This document shows positions 37,761 to 50,534 of a stretch of 64,000 nt of DNA, piece after piece; within the stretch, counting starts at the first letter, position 1, and every line of letters starts with the position of its first letter. The notes beneath the pieces were generated by a model. The model made no database searches. It was not told the DNA's origin and saw only the letters and a list, made by a program, of their open reading frames with translations. Made by a program: the position numbers and the translations under genes. This stretch comes from Metabacillus rhizolycopersici (GTDB taxonomy: Bacteria; Bacillota; Bacilli; Bacillales; Bacillaceae): assembly GCF_020075705.1 (NCBI RefSeq), contig NZ_JAIQUM010000008.1, forward strand, positions 62,001-126,000, read 5' to 3'.

Positions 37761-38405
37761 TTAGCTAATAACTTCCTCATCAGCAAAGCTTACTAAGATT
37801 TTTGTCATGTTTGTTTTTGTAATTCTCCCAATTACCTCTAGACCCTTCTCTGATTCCTTTACAACTGGCAAGGCATCAATTTGCCTATCTATTAGTGCAT
37901 TCGCCACATCTAAAATAAGATCATCCTGTCGACAAACAGTGATATTCGGCATTCTTGTCATAATCATATTTACTGGAATTGATGTAAGCTCTTGATTACC
38001 GATACTAGCTCGTAATAAATCCTTCCGGGAGAGCACACCGACTAAGTAAGATTGATCATCAACAACAAACAATGTACCTACATCTTCTAAAAACATGGTA
38101 GTTATCGCATCATATACCGAAACTTTTACGCTTATTACAATTGGGATTGACTGGTAATCCCTCACCAGAAGTTTTTTTAATTCGTCTGATAAAAACTGTG
38201 TATCCGTTTTACCTGTATAATAATAGCCAACTCTTGGTCTTGCTTCTAAATATCCAGTCATTGTTAAAATTGCTAAATCAGGTCGTAGCGTTGCTCTTGT
38301 CAGATGAAGCTGGTCAGCAATTAGTTCTCCAGTAATCGGACCATTCTCTTTTACAATCTCTAAAATTTTCTCTTGTCGTTTACTAAGCTCGATTTTACTC
38401 ACCAC
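37761..38405 (-). CDS. ccpN: Gluconeogenesis repressor CcpN
   Basis: 214-aa transcription regulator with an N-terminal winged HTH (about 1-60, LTRATLRPDLAILTMTGYLEARPRVGYYY) and two CBS domains (about 80-205). In B. subtilis it represses gapB, pckA and a small RNA under glycolytic conditions, with ATP and ADP as effectors. First gene of ccpN-yqfL. Formerly yqzB. Confidence 0.92.
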   Translation of the reverse strand: MVSKIELSKRQEKILEIVKENGPITGELIADQLHLTRATLRPDLAILTMTGYLEARPRVGYYYTGKTDTQFLSDELKKLLVRDYQSIPIVISVKVSVYDAITTMFLEDVGTLFVVDDQSYLVGVLSRKDLLRASIGNQELTSIPVNMIMTRMPNITVCRQDDLILDVANALIDRQIDALPVVKESEKGLEVIGRITKTNMTKILVSFADEEVIS

Positions 38406-38583
38406 CTTGCTTCTACTTTAGAGCGATACTTTAGTATCCAACTTATGGATAATGAAATCTCAAAATGATCAAACCTAATTAGGTTATACTATATAAAATT
38501 ATTATATACTTTATTATCATTTTGAAAAGTACTTTGTACTATCTTTCTTTCAGACCAGTTAAAAGTAGGTGAAATAATCTTCT

Positions 38584-38617
38584 AAAAAAATAGGACTGAC
38601 TATATTTAGTCAGACCC
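38584..38617 (-). terminator. Terminator of glyQS
   Basis: Ten-bp stem GGTCTGACTA with one mismatch to its partner, followed by ATTTTTTT on the minus strand. Confidence 0.88.
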
Positions 38618-38651
38618 AAATAAGCGCCTATATTTGTATGTCACTTTTAAA

Positions 38652-40712
38652 TTATTTCACAATAATTACGTTCATTTTCGCAAAGGATTCAATCACATTT
38701 GAGAGTTTTACCATTTGAGCTAATCGATTCGCCTTGATTTTCTCATCATCAGACATGACCATTGTTTGATCAAAATAATTATTTATAATCCCTTTTAAAT
38801 CAGCTAATAATTGATAAACTTCTTCCTCTTTACCACTCATCTTAAGGGAGCTTATTCCATTCATTACATTGATATAAGCATCATGTAGTGAATTTTCAAG
38901 CTCACTTTCAAATAACGTCTCATTTATTTCTAAATCTACGCCTTTTTTCGCAATGTTCATCACTCGCGCAAGAGCCTCAACAGTTTCTTTAAAATCTTCT
39001 TGATTAGATTTTGTCTCGAGAACATTTGCCCGATTAACTAATGAAGTAACTTCCATGACAGATGATTCCAATACAGCATCAACTAAATCATGGCGAATAT
39101 GTTCTTCTGCTAGCAAGTATTTCAAACGTAATTTAAAGAAAGAAATGAGTTCTTGCTTAGCTTCTGCTGTTGCTTTATCACCATATAATCCAAGTGCCAG
39201 GTCGAATAATTCTGGTAGTTCAAGCGCCCATTTTTTCGCTAACAGGATTTGAACAATACCACTCGCCTGTCTTCTTAATGCATACGGATCTTGAGATCCT
39301 GTTGGAATTTTACCAATTGCGAAAAATCCTACAATTGTATCAAGTTTATCCGCTAGTGCTACTACTGCCCCAACTGTTGAAGCAGGTGCAACATCATCTG
39401 CATGACGAGGCTTGTAATGTTCATTTATTGCAATAGAAACGGCTTCCTTCTCACCGCTAATCCGTGCATATTTTTCCCCGATTTTCCCTTGCAGCTCTGG
39501 AAATTCGTATACCATATTTGTCACTAGGTCGAATTTACAGATGGATGCAGCACGTTCGATATCGTGCTTTTCCTCATTACTTACATGTAGTTTATCTGCT
39601 AATAAGCTAGATAGTTTCTTGATCCGAGTAACTTTTTCACCAAGCGAACCTAATTCAAGATGGAAGACAATTTTATCTAGCTTTTGAACAGCATCTTCAA
39701 TTTTCAGCTTTTGATCTTCTTTATAGAAGAAGTTCGCATCAGAAAGTCTAGCACGTAACACTTTTTCATTTCCTCTTGCAACATTTTCAAGATGGTTGTG
39801 ATCACCATTCCGTACTGTTACAAAAAATGGTTGAAGCTCACCACTTTGGTTTCTAACGGGAAAATAGCGTTGGTGCTCTTTCATTGATGTCACTAAAACT
39901 TCATCAGGTAAAGATAAATATTCCTCTTCAAACTTCCCAAATAATGCAGTTGGATATTCAACAAGGTTATTTACTTCTTCAAGAAGATCTTCATCAACTG
40001 GAATAACCCAATTTTGTGTATCCTCAAGCTGTGACAACTGAGCACGGATGGCTTCTTTTCGTTTAACAGGATCAGCGAGCACAAATTGTTCTAAAAGGCT
40101 TGCTTCATATAAAGATGGTGCAGCAATTTCGAATTTATTACCTAAAAAATGGTGGCCGTAGCTATATAAATTCGTTGTAACTCCTACAATTTCAAAAGGA
40201 ATAACCTCATTACCAAAAAGAGCAACAATCCATTTAATTGGTCTAATGTAACGCATTTCTTGACTACCCCAACGCATGTTTTTAGGGAACGTTAAACTTG
40301 TTATTAATTGGCGAACTTCTGCTAATAGTGTAATCGAATCTTGCCCTTTAATAAACTTTTGCACATGGGCATACTCAACACCATTTATTTCTTTAAAGTA
40401 AATATCATCTACAGAAACTCCTTGCCCTTTTGTAAAGCCAATTGCCGCTTTTGACCAATTTCCCTCTGCATCTAACGCGATTTTTTTTGCAGGACCCTTC
40501 GCTTCTTCTTCAATATCAGGCTGTCTTTCTGCTACATCCTTCACTAAAACAGCTAGTCTTCGTGGTGTTGAAAAAGACTTTACCGTACCATAAGTAAGTT
40601 TTTTTTCATTAAGCCAGTTTTGTATCTTCTCTGAAAACTGATTCATCGCATCAGTAACATAATGTGCCGGAACTTCCTCTAATCCAATTTCAATCAGGAA
40701 ATCTTTACTCAT
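38652..40712 (-). CDS. glyS: Glycyl-tRNA synthetase beta subunit
   Basis: 686-aa subunit of the alpha2-beta2 glycyl-tRNA synthetase, involved in tRNA recognition. N-terminal [14 protein letters not shown] and the segments [19 protein letters not shown] and EHQRYFPVR are characteristic. An HD-like segment and the C-terminal DALR-type anticodon domain are also typical. It overlaps glyQ by 8 bp. Confidence 0.97.
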   Translation of the reverse strand: MSKDFLIEIGLEEVPAHYVTDAMNQFSEKIQNWLNEKKLTYGTVKSFSTPRRLAVLVKDVAERQPDIEEEAKGPAKKIALDAEGNWSKAAIGFTKGQGVSVDDIYFKEINGVEYAHVQKFIKGQDSITLLAEVRQLITSLTFPKNMRWGSQEMRYIRPIKWIVALFGNEVIPFEIVGVTTNLYSYGHHFLGNKFEIAAPSLYEASLLEQFVLADPVKRKEAIRAQLSQLEDTQNWVIPVDEDLLEEVNNLVEYPTALFGKFEEEYLSLPDEVLVTSMKEHQRYFPVRNQSGELQPFFVTVRNGDHNHLENVARGNEKVLRARLSDANFFYKEDQKLKIEDAVQKLDKIVFHLELGSLGEKVTRIKKLSSLLADKLHVSNEEKHDIERAASICKFDLVTNMVYEFPELQGKIGEKYARISGEKEAVSIAINEHYKPRHADDVAPASTVGAVVALADKLDTIVGFFAIGKIPTGSQDPYALRRQASGIVQILLAKKWALELPELFDLALGLYGDKATAEAKQELISFFKLRLKYLLAEEHIRHDLVDAVLESSVMEVTSLVNRANVLETKSNQEDFKETVEALARVMNIAKKGVDLEINETLFESELENSLHDAYINVMNGISSLKMSGKEEEVYQLLADLKGIINNYFDQTMVMSDDEKIKANRLAQMVKLSNVIESFAKMNVIIVK

Positions 40713-41595
40713 GATGTGCTCCTCCTTCCTTTTTTAACATCGGGAAACCAAGTTTTTCTCTTTCATCGTAAAAAGTTTTCGCTACTTTGCGTGCTAAATT
40801 ACGGACGCGACCAATATAACCTGTTCGCTCTGTAACAGAAATAGCACCTCTGGCATCAAGCAAATTAAATGTATGAGAACATTTTAAAACGTAGTCATAT
40901 GCCGGATGAACTAACCCTTCATCCATTTGACGATTTGCTTCTTTTTCATAGATTGAAAACAATTGAAACAGCATGTCCGGATCAGATGTCTCGAATGTAT
41001 ACTTTGAATGTTCATATTCTGGCATTAAGAAAATATCACGGACTGTGAAGCCATCTGTCCACTCTAAGTCAAAGACATTTTCCTTGTCTTGTATGTAAGA
41101 TGCCAGTCTTTCAATTCCATACGTAATTTCTGCTGATACCGGCTTACACTCTAAACCACCAACTTGTTGAAAATAAGTAAATTGGGTAATTTCCATCCCA
41201 TCAAGCCACACTTCCCAGCCTAAACCAGCACAACCCAGTGATGGATTTTCCCAGTTATCCTCTACAAATCGGATGTCATGTTTTAATGGATCGATCCCTA
41301 ATGCACGCAAAGAATCTAAATATAATTCTTGGATATTATCTGGTGATGGCTTCATGATAACTTGGAATTGATGATGTTGATAAAGTCTATTAGGATTTTC
41401 TCCATATCGTCCATCCGCAGGTCTTCTTGATGGCTCAACATAAGCGACATTCCAAGGTTCTGGTCCAATACTTCTTAAGAACGTATATGGACTCATTGTT
41501 CCTGCTCCTTTTTCAGTATCGTACGCTTGCATCAAAATACACCCTTGGTCAGACCAATGTTTTTGCAGCGTTAAAATCATTTGTTGAATATTCAT
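40705..41595 (-). CDS. glyQ: Glycyl-tRNA synthetase alpha subunit
   Basis: 296-aa catalytic subunit that activates glycine and charges tRNA-Gly. Class II motifs include [38 protein letters not shown] and FTYFQQVGG. The start is the ATG at 41595, eight bases after ACGGAGG; an upstream GTG overlaps that site. Preceded by a T-box leader, with an R1 repeat placed between leader and gene. Confidence 0.97.
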   Translation of the reverse strand: MNIQQMILTLQKHWSDQGCILMQAYDTEKGAGTMSPYTFLRSIGPEPWNVAYVEPSRRPADGRYGENPNRLYQHHQFQVIMKPSPDNIQELYLDSLRALGIDPLKHDIRFVEDNWENPSLGCAGLGWEVWLDGMEITQFTYFQQVGGLECKPVSAEITYGIERLASYIQDKENVFDLEWTDGFTVRDIFLMPEYEHSKYTFETSDPDMLFQLFSIYEKEANRQMDEGLVHPAYDYVLKCSHTFNLLDARGAISVTERTGYIGRVRNLARKVAKTFYDEREKLGFPMLKKEGGAHHE

Positions 41596-41700
41596 TTGAT
41601 ACACCTCCGTAATTTTAAAACGTAAACTCCTCGTTCTGCAAATAACTTGGGAGAGGAGCCGCTGTTGTCTTTCGTACTTCTAATTATTTCAACACAATAT

Positions 41701-41866
41701 AGAACAAAAGCACAAGCGTCTTGATCAACCTCGGGCAAATAAAGCGCTTTTGAATAGAAGGCGTACTTTGCCTTCAATTCAAAAGTGGCTTAGACCTAAG
41801 AGGGCCGGACGCTTGCGCTGGATGTCGTGCGCTTAGTCACAGTACAAGAATTTTATAAATTCCTAA
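41701..41866 (+). repeat. R1 dispersed repeat in the glyQS leader (copy G)
   Basis: Full hairpin with arms CTTTTGAAT/ATTCAAAAG and AAGGC/GCCTT. The 3' module is present but its DnaA box is altered (TTAGTCACA). It lies antisense within the glyQS 5' untranslated region. Confidence 0.9.
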
Positions 41867-41871
41867 GCAAC

Positions 41872-42105
41872 AAAAAAAGCTCTCGTCCCTATGTCAAATG
41901 AATGACATAGGGACGAGAGCTTACCCGCGGTTCCACCCTATTTGCTTATCTCGACTTACTCGAGGTTTTAAGCCACTTTCATAAATTGCTCCAGAACGCC
42001 TTTCGTTACGTACCAATCCTTAGCTTTCACCATCCTAAGGTCGCTTACATTGGATTATCGTAAGTACTCTTTTCCTTCAACGCAGAAATGTTAAATTATA
42101 ATTGC
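41872..42105 (-). promoter_or_regulatory. T-box riboswitch controlling glyQS
   Basis: On the minus strand the T-box core TGGAACCGCGGGT (41935-41923) precedes a long intrinsic terminator (18-bp stem, 41920-41903 with 41896-41879, then T7). Upstream lies a Stem I-like region containing AAAGGCGTTC; its GGC is a candidate glycine specifier. Uncharged tRNA-Gly would pair with the T-box, prevent the terminator and allow glyQS transcription. Confidence 0.93.
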
Positions 42106-42139
42106 ATCTTAATCTAAAAACAGGTAGATGTCAACTTAA

Positions 42140-42247
42140 GATAAAGCGAGACTTCCATCAGTGGGGGGTTTCTTTATCCCCTACCTTCGCTTCTTTGCTT
42201 ACTCAAGCTTTGAGATGGGGGATTACTACCCGTTAATGCGGGATAAA
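42140..42247 (+). repeat. R2 dispersed repeat (copy 4)
   Basis: Closely matches the 54-kb copy at both ends (ATAAAGCGAGACTTCCATC start, GTTAATGCGGGATAAA end) but lacks about 50 internal bases. Confidence 0.75.
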
Positions 42248-42316
42248 CTACAGTACATTTTTTCAGCCTTAAAAATAGGATAAATCGCTATGTATAGAAA
42301 AATGACACTTTTCACC

Positions 42317-43069
42317 CTATAGTTTACCCTTCAATGAATCTAATTGATCTAAAAACCGTTTTGATTTAATCGATAAGCCAGAAAACTCATAATAATAAGC
42401 CTGAATCACATCTTTTAGTTCTTTCTTTGTTTCAGGCTTCACCGATATGTTACCTAATCGATTTAAATCAAAATAATAAAAAAGGCGTAATAATTTAACG
42501 GTTGTTTGTGAAATCGGTAATCGATAGGGATCACGCTCGAAGCATCTATGACAAATAAAACCACCTTCTCGAATTGAAAAGTGAAAAGTGCCATCTTTAT
42601 TACCACATAAAGCACATCCATCGAGCTGGGGATGTAAACCTAATACTGTTAACATTTTCATTTCAAAAATATTGAGCAAAATATCAGGATCAACTTCATC
42701 ATTTAAATATTCAAGTGTCTGTTTTAGCAACTCAAATAAATAGGGATTCTTTTCAAAATTCTCAGTGCTTTTGTCTAGTAGCTCTGCTATGTAAGAAGCG
42801 TAAGCAGTTAGAAAAATATCCTCTCGAATTCCTCTAAGTGAAAGGATTGTTTCCCCCTGCTGAAGGCTTCCTAATCCACTTGATTTTTGAAATAAAAACG
42901 TTCCATACGTAAAAAGCTGGGTTATTGAGGTGAGACGACTATTTGGCTTTTTTGCACCTCTTGCCATTACCCCAACTTTTCCTAATTCTCGAGTATATAT
43001 TGTTATTATTTTGTTTGTTTCACCGTAATCCGTTGATCGAATAACAATGCCTTCACATTTTTGAAGCAA
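42317..43069 (-). CDS. recO: DNA repair protein RecO
   Basis: 250-aa recombination mediator that helps load RecA with RecR. It has an N-terminal OB fold ([40 protein letters not shown]) and a C-terminal helical domain with a four-cysteine zinc site ([13 protein letters not shown]). The start is the TTG at 43069, after AAGGTGAGGG, aligning with the usual N-terminus. Confidence 0.94.
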   Translation of the reverse strand: MLQKCEGIVIRSTDYGETNKIITIYTRELGKVGVMARGAKKPNSRLTSITQLFTYGTFLFQKSSGLGSLQQGETILSLRGIREDIFLTAYASYIAELLDKSTENFEKNPYLFELLKQTLEYLNDEVDPDILLNIFEMKMLTVLGLHPQLDGCALCGNKDGTFHFSIREGGFICHRCFERDPYRLPISQTTVKLLRLFYYFDLNRLGNISVKPETKKELKDVIQAYYYEFSGLSIKSKRFLDQLDSLKGKL

Positions 43070-43100
43070 AATTCCCTCACCTTCCAAGGTTTAGGCAAGA

Positions 43101-43244
43101 TCAGGAAATTGGAAAATCCATTTCAGCTAGTTCATCATCTTGAGAATCGGGTCCGTCATCATTCTCCTTTTCTAACTCTTTAAAAAGAAGGTACGTATCA
43201 ATGCTACCTGTTTGCGAAAAGACCTTCCAGGTAAAATCCAACAT
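43101..43244 (-). CDS. yqzL: YqzL-like small protein
   Basis: 47-aa protein (begins MLDFTWKVFSQTGSIDTYLL, ends MDFPIS) with an acidic C-terminus. Conserved in bacilli between era and recO; function unknown. An AAGGTGGGG ribosome-binding site precedes the ATG. Too short for many gene callers but clearly coding by homology and position. Confidence 0.88.
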   Translation of the reverse strand: MLDFTWKVFSQTGSIDTYLLFKELEKENDDGPDSQDDELAEMDFPIS

Positions 43245-43477
43245 AATAACCCCACCTTTCAGTTGTTAAGACTAGCAAGCAATATATCCAATTTCTTTAT
43301 TCTTTATCTTGACCTTCTACTCCCAAATTCATGTTAAACAATTTTTGCTAATCATACTTATGAATACTTAGGTTAAAAACAATCCTATTGAAAAATATGC
43401 TTTCGTAGATGTTTAGAAAATTATAAAATTCTTATAATGTGCATAAACATCAGGATAAGCAAAGTACTGACGATTTT

Positions 43478-44801
<1,324 letters not shown>

Positions 44802-44945
44802 TCATGGTCAAGGACCATTACTCTACTTTATTTTACCTAATGTTCATAAAAAATTCACGTTTTCTTTTATAAATGTAATTTAATTGTAAGAATTTTCAAG
44901 GTGAACGATTAATAATATGTACGATATACTCACAAACCAATCCAA

Positions 44946-45320
44946 TTAAAAGTGATTAGAAACGATAATTATTCCTATTATAACTGAAAGTATCGCATAA
45001 ATAAAAACAGCTCCAGCTGCAGCATCCTTCGCTGACTTCGCGAGGGGATGAAACTCTTTTGTTACAAGATCAACAACACGTTCTAACGCAGTATTCATCA
45101 ATTCGAAAGCTAGCATCCCACCGACTAAAAACAGGATGACGATCCATTCAAACTTTGTAAAATGAAGAGCTAAGCCACCAATACAAACAAGAACCGTAAT
45201 AAAAACATGTATTTGAAAATTCCGCTCCGCTTTAAATGTTTGGAAAATACCGCTCCAAGCAAATTTAAAGCTTTCGTAAAATCGCTTCCACTCAGAGATT
45301 CGTCGGTCTTTTAAGTCCAT
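44946..45320 (-). CDS. dgkA: Undecaprenol/diacylglycerol kinase
   Basis: 124-aa membrane enzyme with three membrane segments. The DgkA motif [14 protein letters not shown] carries the catalytic glutamate. In Gram-positives this family mainly phosphorylates undecaprenol to recycle the cell-wall lipid carrier. The start lies 29 bp inside ybeY, giving tight translational coupling. Confidence 0.93.
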   Translation of the reverse strand: MDLKDRRISEWKRFYESFKFAWSGIFQTFKAERNFQIHVFITVLVCIGGLALHFTKFEWIVILFLVGGMLAFELMNTALERVVDLVTKEFHPLAKSAKDAAAGAVFIYAILSVIIGIIIVSNHF

Positions 45321-45774
45321 AACGGTCTAAAATATCCTTTTGTTTTGTAAACATCACTTTTTCATCCTCATCATTCATATGGTCATAACCTAATAAGTGT
45401 AAAAAGCCATGTACTGCTAAAAAGCCTAGCTCTCTCATAAACGAATGCCCATACTCAATAGCCTGTTCATGCGCACGAGGGATCGATATAATAATGTCAC
45501 CTAGCATTGGCGGCTGCTCCAATCCAACGATTTCGATTTCACCTTCACCCATTTCTTCTAGTGCAAATGAAATGACGTCAGTCGGTTGATCCTTATCACG
45601 ATATTCACGATTTATTTCTTGTATACGTTCATTTGAAACAAATGTGACGGATAGCTCAGAACCTTGAGCTATCCTTTCTTCTGCGGCAGCAAACTGCAGT
45701 AAATCCTCGACTGTTTTCAGCTGCTCTTCAGATATTTCATTCGTTTCGTCTATTAAATCAATCGTTAATAACAT
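45292..45774 (-). CDS. ybeY: Endoribonuclease YbeY
   Basis: 160-aa metal-dependent RNase involved in 16S rRNA 3'-end maturation and ribosome quality control. The three-histidine zinc motif is [11 protein letters not shown] near residues 121-131. Formerly yqfG in B. subtilis. It starts 2 bases after the pgpH stop. Confidence 0.95.
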   Translation of the reverse strand: MLLTIDLIDETNEISEEQLKTVEDLLQFAAAEERIAQGSELSVTFVSNERIQEINREYRDKDQPTDVISFALEEMGEGEIEIVGLEQPPMLGDIIISIPRAHEQAIEYGHSFMRELGFLAVHGFLHLLGYDHMNDEDEKVMFTKQKDILDRYGLKRPTNL

Positions 45775-45776
45775 TC

Positions 45777-47942
45777 TTACTTCACCTTCTGTTTTTTAGT
45801 TAATTCTGGGTACTCAATTCTCGAATGAAAAATTCCTTTTAATGATTCGCAAAAAGACTTAGCAATTATGTCAATCTCTTTGAGCGTTAAATCACATTCA
45901 TCTAATTGTTTGTCCTGCAATCTTCCGGAAATGATTGATCGAACAAGTTTTTCAATCTTATCAGGTGTTGGATTTGACATTGAACGAACAGCTGCTTCCA
46001 CACTATCTGCAATTGAAATGATCGCAATTTCCTTTGTTTGTGGTTTTGGACCAGGATAGCGAAATTCTTCTTCGTAAATCATATCATTCGATTCTTTCGC
46101 CTGATGATAAAAATATTTTAATAAAGTTGTTCCATGATGTTGTTCTGCAATATCAATAAATTCTTTTGGCATTTTATTCTTTTTCAATAATTCTACACCA
46201 TCTGTGACGTGGGCAAGAATGACATTTTTACTCAATTGTGCTGATAGCTTATTATGTGGATTTTCAATATTCATTTGATTTTCGATAAAATACTGGGGAC
46301 GTTTTGTTTTACCAACATCATGATAATACGCTCCCACTCTTGCTAATAATCCGTTTGCTCCAATAGCCTCGCAAGCAGATTCAGATAAATTTGCAACCAT
46401 AACACTATGGTGGTATGTACCCGGAGTTTCAGTTAAAATTTTTCTTAGCAATGGATGATTTGGATTGGACAACTCGATAAGCTTCATTGTAGATAAGATA
46501 CCAAATCCAGTTTCAAAGAATGGCATAAATCCGACTGTTAAGACAGAAGCAACAAGTCCTGCCACACATGCCATAATAAAATAGGAACCAATTTCAATGT
46601 TTGAGTAGCCACCATTTCTAATCAACATAATCGCCGTAATCACAAGGACATTCATACCAGATACAAATAATCCTGCTTGGAGTATTTTTGACCGTAGATT
46701 ATGTTCTCCTAAAAATAAAACTGCCGTTAGACAACCGAATAAATAGTATATCCCGATTGAAAAGTTAAAGCTACCTGTCACTCCCTCATTAAAAATGACA
46801 CTCCCGCAAACTGCAAAAATCATACTCGTTAAAATCGCTAATCGTTCATTAAGTAAAAGCTTAACCAGCATCGCCCCCATTGCAACTGGTGCAATGTAAC
46901 CAATATAAGTGTAGTCAATCTTCTGGAATAGACTCACAATCTTCATTAACAGCATGGTAATGGCAAAAATGATGCAGTATAGCAACAAGGAGTTGTTTTT
47001 CTTAAGGAAAGGAACGTCTTTCTTTTCGAAATAGTACACAACACCTGTCAGAATTAACAAAATTAATAGCCCTAAGCCAATAAAAGGTTTGAAGGTTTGT
47101 TGATCATCAAGTAAACCTACTAGACCAAGCTTTCGATATGCTTCTCGATTTATTAGTTCATCCGCTTCTACTAGAATTTGCCCTTGTTTTATTTGCACTT
47201 CCTTCACACCATCAATTGCTTGCTGTCGTTTTTCATCTGTTGCTTCTAAATCGAATACATAGTTTGGTGTAATCGCAAAACGAGCCAATTCAGTAGCCGA
47301 CTGAAGCACTTCTTTCCGAAGGGGTGCATATTGTAATTCTTCTACAACTTGTTCCTTTGCTTCTGTTAACTGAACAATCGGTATTTCCTTGTTCATAATA
47401 TTGTTAACAGCTGTAACCACCGCATCCTTTGCTAGTTCCAATTCCTCATCAGTCGTACTGACTAGCGGCAAAAAGGTTTCTTTTGAAATTTTTTCATTTA
47501 TGGATGGTGTTAACTTGTCTTGTAAACGATCGACCATTTCATCAGATGACAACGTCGTCGTAGCGGAGTCTAGCGTTTTATTTTCTACTTCATCTTCTTT
47601 CCTAACCTCAATGATTGTATCGAAGATTGATGAAATTAAATCCACCTGTTTTTCAGAAATTTCCCTTTTTAAAACATACTGATCCTCAACTGAATCATAT
47701 GCCTCTTGCTGCTTAACTTCAGTCTCGAATTTATCTGCAACTGTTGTTGGTGCATAGATTGTTTCGGGAGAAATCGTAAAGAGATCAATATCGATCGTTT
47801 CTGGCTTTATATTACTATAAAGTGATACATATAATATCACAGCTAATATAGCATAAAGAAAAACATACAGAAATTTATAGTTTTTTAGCTTTTCCATAAA
47901 TTGATTTGATTTTCGTTTGTCCTTCTGTTTCTTATTCTTCAC
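45777..47942 (-). CDS. pgpH: Cyclic-di-AMP phosphodiesterase PgpH
   Basis: 721-aa membrane protein of the 7TM-HD family. It has an N-terminal membrane segment, a large extracytoplasmic domain (about 60-270), seven membrane segments (about 275-480) and a cytoplasmic HD domain ([24 protein letters not shown]) that hydrolyses c-di-AMP. The start is set at GTG 47942, eight bases after AAAGGTGG; a second GTG four codons earlier overlaps that site. Formerly yqfF. Confidence 0.93.
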   Translation of the reverse strand: MKNKKQKDKRKSNQFMEKLKNYKFLYVFLYAILAVILYVSLYSNIKPETIDIDLFTISPETIYAPTTVADKFETEVKQQEAYDSVEDQYVLKREISEKQVDLISSIFDTIIEVRKEDEVENKTLDSATTTLSSDEMVDRLQDKLTPSINEKISKETFLPLVSTTDEELELAKDAVVTAVNNIMNKEIPIVQLTEAKEQVVEELQYAPLRKEVLQSATELARFAITPNYVFDLEATDEKRQQAIDGVKEVQIKQGQILVEADELINREAYRKLGLVGLLDDQQTFKPFIGLGLLILLILTGVVYYFEKKDVPFLKKNNSLLLYCIIFAITMLLMKIVSLFQKIDYTYIGYIAPVAMGAMLVKLLLNERLAILTSMIFAVCGSVIFNEGVTGSFNFSIGIYYLFGCLTAVLFLGEHNLRSKILQAGLFVSGMNVLVITAIMLIRNGGYSNIEIGSYFIMACVAGLVASVLTVGFMPFFETGFGILSTMKLIELSNPNHPLLRKILTETPGTYHHSVMVANLSESACEAIGANGLLARVGAYYHDVGKTKRPQYFIENQMNIENPHNKLSAQLSKNVILAHVTDGVELLKKNKMPKEFIDIAEQHHGTTLLKYFYHQAKESNDMIYEEEFRYPGPKPQTKEIAIISIADSVEAAVRSMSNPTPDKIEKLVRSIISGRLQDKQLDECDLTLKEIDIIAKSFCESLKGIFHSRIEYPELTKKQKVK

Positions 47943-48055
47943 AAGATGCACCACCTTTTACAACAAATTCACCTACGACCGCCCATCATTCTTACAGCAC
48001 TAACACATCCGATGCCTTGGAGCTGAAATCCACTCACTGTGTACATCGATACTAT

Positions 48056-48126
48056 TGAACAAAAGCACTAGAGATGGATGTCGTGGGCTTATCCACAGTA
48101 CAAGAATGTTATAGTTTTCTAAACGA
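48056..48126 (+). repeat. R1 dispersed repeat, internally deleted (copy H)
   Basis: GAACAAAAGCAC start joined directly to the DnaA-box module (box at 48089-48097); the central hairpin is missing, as in copy B. Confidence 0.85.
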
Positions 48127-48128
48127 TA

Positions 48129-48165
48129 AGAAAAGTGACCCGACGTCGGGGGCTCGGGTCACTTA
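48129..48165 (-). terminator. Terminator of phoH
   Basis: Eleven-bp stem AAGTGACCCGA/TCGGGTCACTT overlapping the phoH stop, followed by TTCTTA on the minus strand. It separates phoH from pgpH. Confidence 0.88.
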
Positions 48166-49128
48166 TCCTTCATTTGCGTTTTCATATGCTGAAATAATTT
48201 TTGCAACAAGCGGATGTCTGACCACATCAGATTGCTCTAGCACGACAAATGATATACCTTGAACATGTGCAAGTGTATTTTGTGCTACAGTTAATCCTGA
48301 TTTAACACCCTTCGGTAAGTCAACCTGAGTAACATCCCCGGTGATAACCATTTTAGATCCAAATCCTAGCCTTGTCAGAAACATTTTCATTTGTGCTGGA
48401 GTCGTATTTTGAGCCTCGTCCAAAATAACAAATGCATCATCTAATGTTCTACCTCTCATATAAGCTAGTGGAGCAATTTCAATTGTACCTCTCTCTATCA
48501 GTCTTTCGGTATGCTCCATACCTAAAACATCGTGGAGAGAATCATAGAGCGGCCTTAAATATGGATCAACCTTCTCTTTAAGATCACCTGGTAAAAACCC
48601 TAAACTCTCACCTGCTTCAACAGCTGGTCGCGTTAAAATAATTCGTTTAATTTGACCATTTTTTAAAGCATTTACTGCCATAACCACAGCTAAATATGTT
48701 TTACCAGTACCTGCTGGACCAATCCCAAAAACTAAATCTTTGTTTTGAATCGCAGCAATATAATGACGTTGACCAAGGGTTTTAACTCGAATCGATTTCC
48801 CTTTGGCAGTTTTGCTAATTTCTTGGACATAAAGATTTTCAAATTGATCTAATTGCTGTTTTTTCGCCATACTAATCGCATAGATAACATCTCTTTCGCT
48901 AATGTTAATCCCTTTACGAATAATAAGAAGTAAGGATTTAAGCAGATCATCTACAAGATTAACATGCATGGAATCTCCAGAGACAAAAACCCCCTCACCT
49001 CTCGTTACGATCGAAACATCGAGTTCTTCTTCAATCCTCTTCAAATGAACATCATTGTTACCAAATAATGCAATTGCTTCATTTGGATTTTCTAATTGTT
49101 GATTCATGGTCACTAATTCTTCTGGCAT
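48163..49128 (-). CDS. phoH: PhoH-like ATPase
   Basis: 321-aa cytosolic protein with an N-terminal KH-like region and a C-terminal P-loop ATPase. Walker A is GPAGTGKT (137-144) and Walker B FVILDEAQN. Linked by co-occurrence to RNA metabolism (with YbeY); exact role unclear. It starts 4 bases after the yqfD stop and is probably co-transcribed with it. Confidence 0.94.
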   Translation of the reverse strand: MPEELVTMNQQLENPNEAIALFGNNDVHLKRIEEELDVSIVTRGEGVFVSGDSMHVNLVDDLLKSLLLIIRKGINISERDVIYAISMAKKQQLDQFENLYVQEISKTAKGKSIRVKTLGQRHYIAAIQNKDLVFGIGPAGTGKTYLAVVMAVNALKNGQIKRIILTRPAVEAGESLGFLPGDLKEKVDPYLRPLYDSLHDVLGMEHTERLIERGTIEIAPLAYMRGRTLDDAFVILDEAQNTTPAQMKMFLTRLGFGSKMVITGDVTQVDLPKGVKSGLTVAQNTLAHVQGISFVVLEQSDVVRHPLVAKIISAYENANEG

Positions 49129-49132
49129 TTAT

Positions 49133-50320
49133 TCAATCTCCCTGAACAATAGGTGTAGTTTTCACTATGTTTTCTAGCACTTGGTAAAGTACTGTTAATT
49201 TTACTTTACCATTCTCATTCGTCTCGTGCAAAACTTTTTCTCCAATTACTTTTTCATCTTTATCTAATTTATTCTCAATATCTTTTCTACCTCTATCTAA
49301 AGCTGCTTCCTTTGCTTGTTTTTCTGTGTAGTCTCTACTTACTTCCTGCCTCTCTCGAAAAGTTTCATTTACGTATGCGATTGGCATTGTAAAGTTTAAA
49401 AAGTTCACATACCGAACATCATCTTCGACTTCAAATGATGTAAACGCCGGACCTTTAAATCCCCAAATTGGAAGCTTAAAGGAACCAAATTGAAGATAAT
49501 GTTTAACCGTTGCCTCTCCAGTAAAGACATGAAACGTCGTCTTTAAAGGAATTGATATTGTTGATTTATACCATGTTTCACCGAAAATTTCAGCTTTTGC
49601 AGCTACTTTTTTCTGTTCATCCTCTTTTCCAATCAAACCTGACACTAATATTTGTCCCTTTTTTACATGCTCATGCAAAGTTGTAAGTGGTTGACCCTGC
49701 TCCACAAACATTTTAGAAATGACCGCCTCTTTCTCTGCAACGATATGCCGTGGACTCACTAATTCATCTTCTTCTGGTTGGTTTTTTTCAACAACTTTAA
49801 GATGATAAGTTGTACCTGTTAATTCCACTCCAACCCATGTTATTTGTTGGATATTATCAGTTAACGATTTTTGAATTTCATCGGGATCCTCCACAAAAAA
49901 CTGAAACTTTCCCTTTTTAACTCCAATCTGTGAAAGCTCTTTTTTAATTAAATGCTCTGTTTCAGGAGATGCCCCCTCAACATCTATTCCCCAAATCATG
50001 TTTGATAAAGCAAAAATAACAACTAAAAAGGCAAGTAGCCCGATAATAAATCCACTATTCCGCCAAGATTTTCTCAATAAAAAGGGAAAACCTAACCTTT
50101 TTTCAAATCGGCATTTACACTCATTTTTCCGTACTACCTTTCGTAAAGCATGTACATCTTTTAGACGAATATAAAAACTTATTCCACCACTTTTCCCTCT
50201 TTTTACATTCCAAACGATAATATCTCCGCGAATACAGTCATTTAAAAAACGTTCTGTACCTCTTCCTTCGATTTTCACCTTAACCATACCAAACAAAAGA
50301 CTCGTCCATTGATTTTTCAT
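49133..50320 (-). CDS. yqfD: Sporulation protein YqfD
   Basis: 395-aa membrane protein with one membrane segment (about residues 88-110) and a long extracytoplasmic part. It is conserved only in endospore formers; B. subtilis yqfD belongs to the sigma-E mother-cell regulon. The start is taken as the second ATG (50320), after GGGGG; the first overlaps that site. Pairs with yqfC upstream. Confidence 0.9.
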   Translation of the reverse strand: MKNQWTSLLFGMVKVKIEGRGTERFLNDCIRGDIIVWNVKRGKSGGISFYIRLKDVHALRKVVRKNECKCRFEKRLGFPFLLRKSWRNSGFIIGLLAFLVVIFALSNMIWGIDVEGASPETEHLIKKELSQIGVKKGKFQFFVEDPDEIQKSLTDNIQQITWVGVELTGTTYHLKVVEKNQPEEDELVSPRHIVAEKEAVISKMFVEQGQPLTTLHEHVKKGQILVSGLIGKEDEQKKVAAKAEIFGETWYKSTISIPLKTTFHVFTGEATVKHYLQFGSFKLPIWGFKGPAFTSFEVEDDVRYVNFLNFTMPIAYVNETFRERQEVSRDYTEKQAKEAALDRGRKDIENKLDKDEKVIGEKVLHETNENGKVKLTVLYQVLENIVKTTPIVQGD

Positions 50321-50534
50321 CCTCATCCCCCTAATCGTATAGCACTACCAACTTTCAGTCATTTTCATTATCTTTCTGCTGTGTAAGAAAAAATTCATTC
50401 CAGTAAATACACAGCAGCCATTTTGCGATTTAAAACCTTAAAAACATTCGGTATTACACCTACGACTATTTTCGTACACCTGTCGTATCGACTCATGCAT
50501 ACGTTGTAACAGGCAGCAATGACAAACTATCTAT

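Larger units (their letters stand above)
41596..42316. other. Leader region of glyQS and spacer to recO
   Basis: From left to right: glyQ ribosome-binding site, an R1 repeat (41701-41866), the T-box with its terminator (41872-42105), and an R2 repeat (42140-42247). About 60 AT-rich bases follow before recO ends at 42317. Confidence 0.8.
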
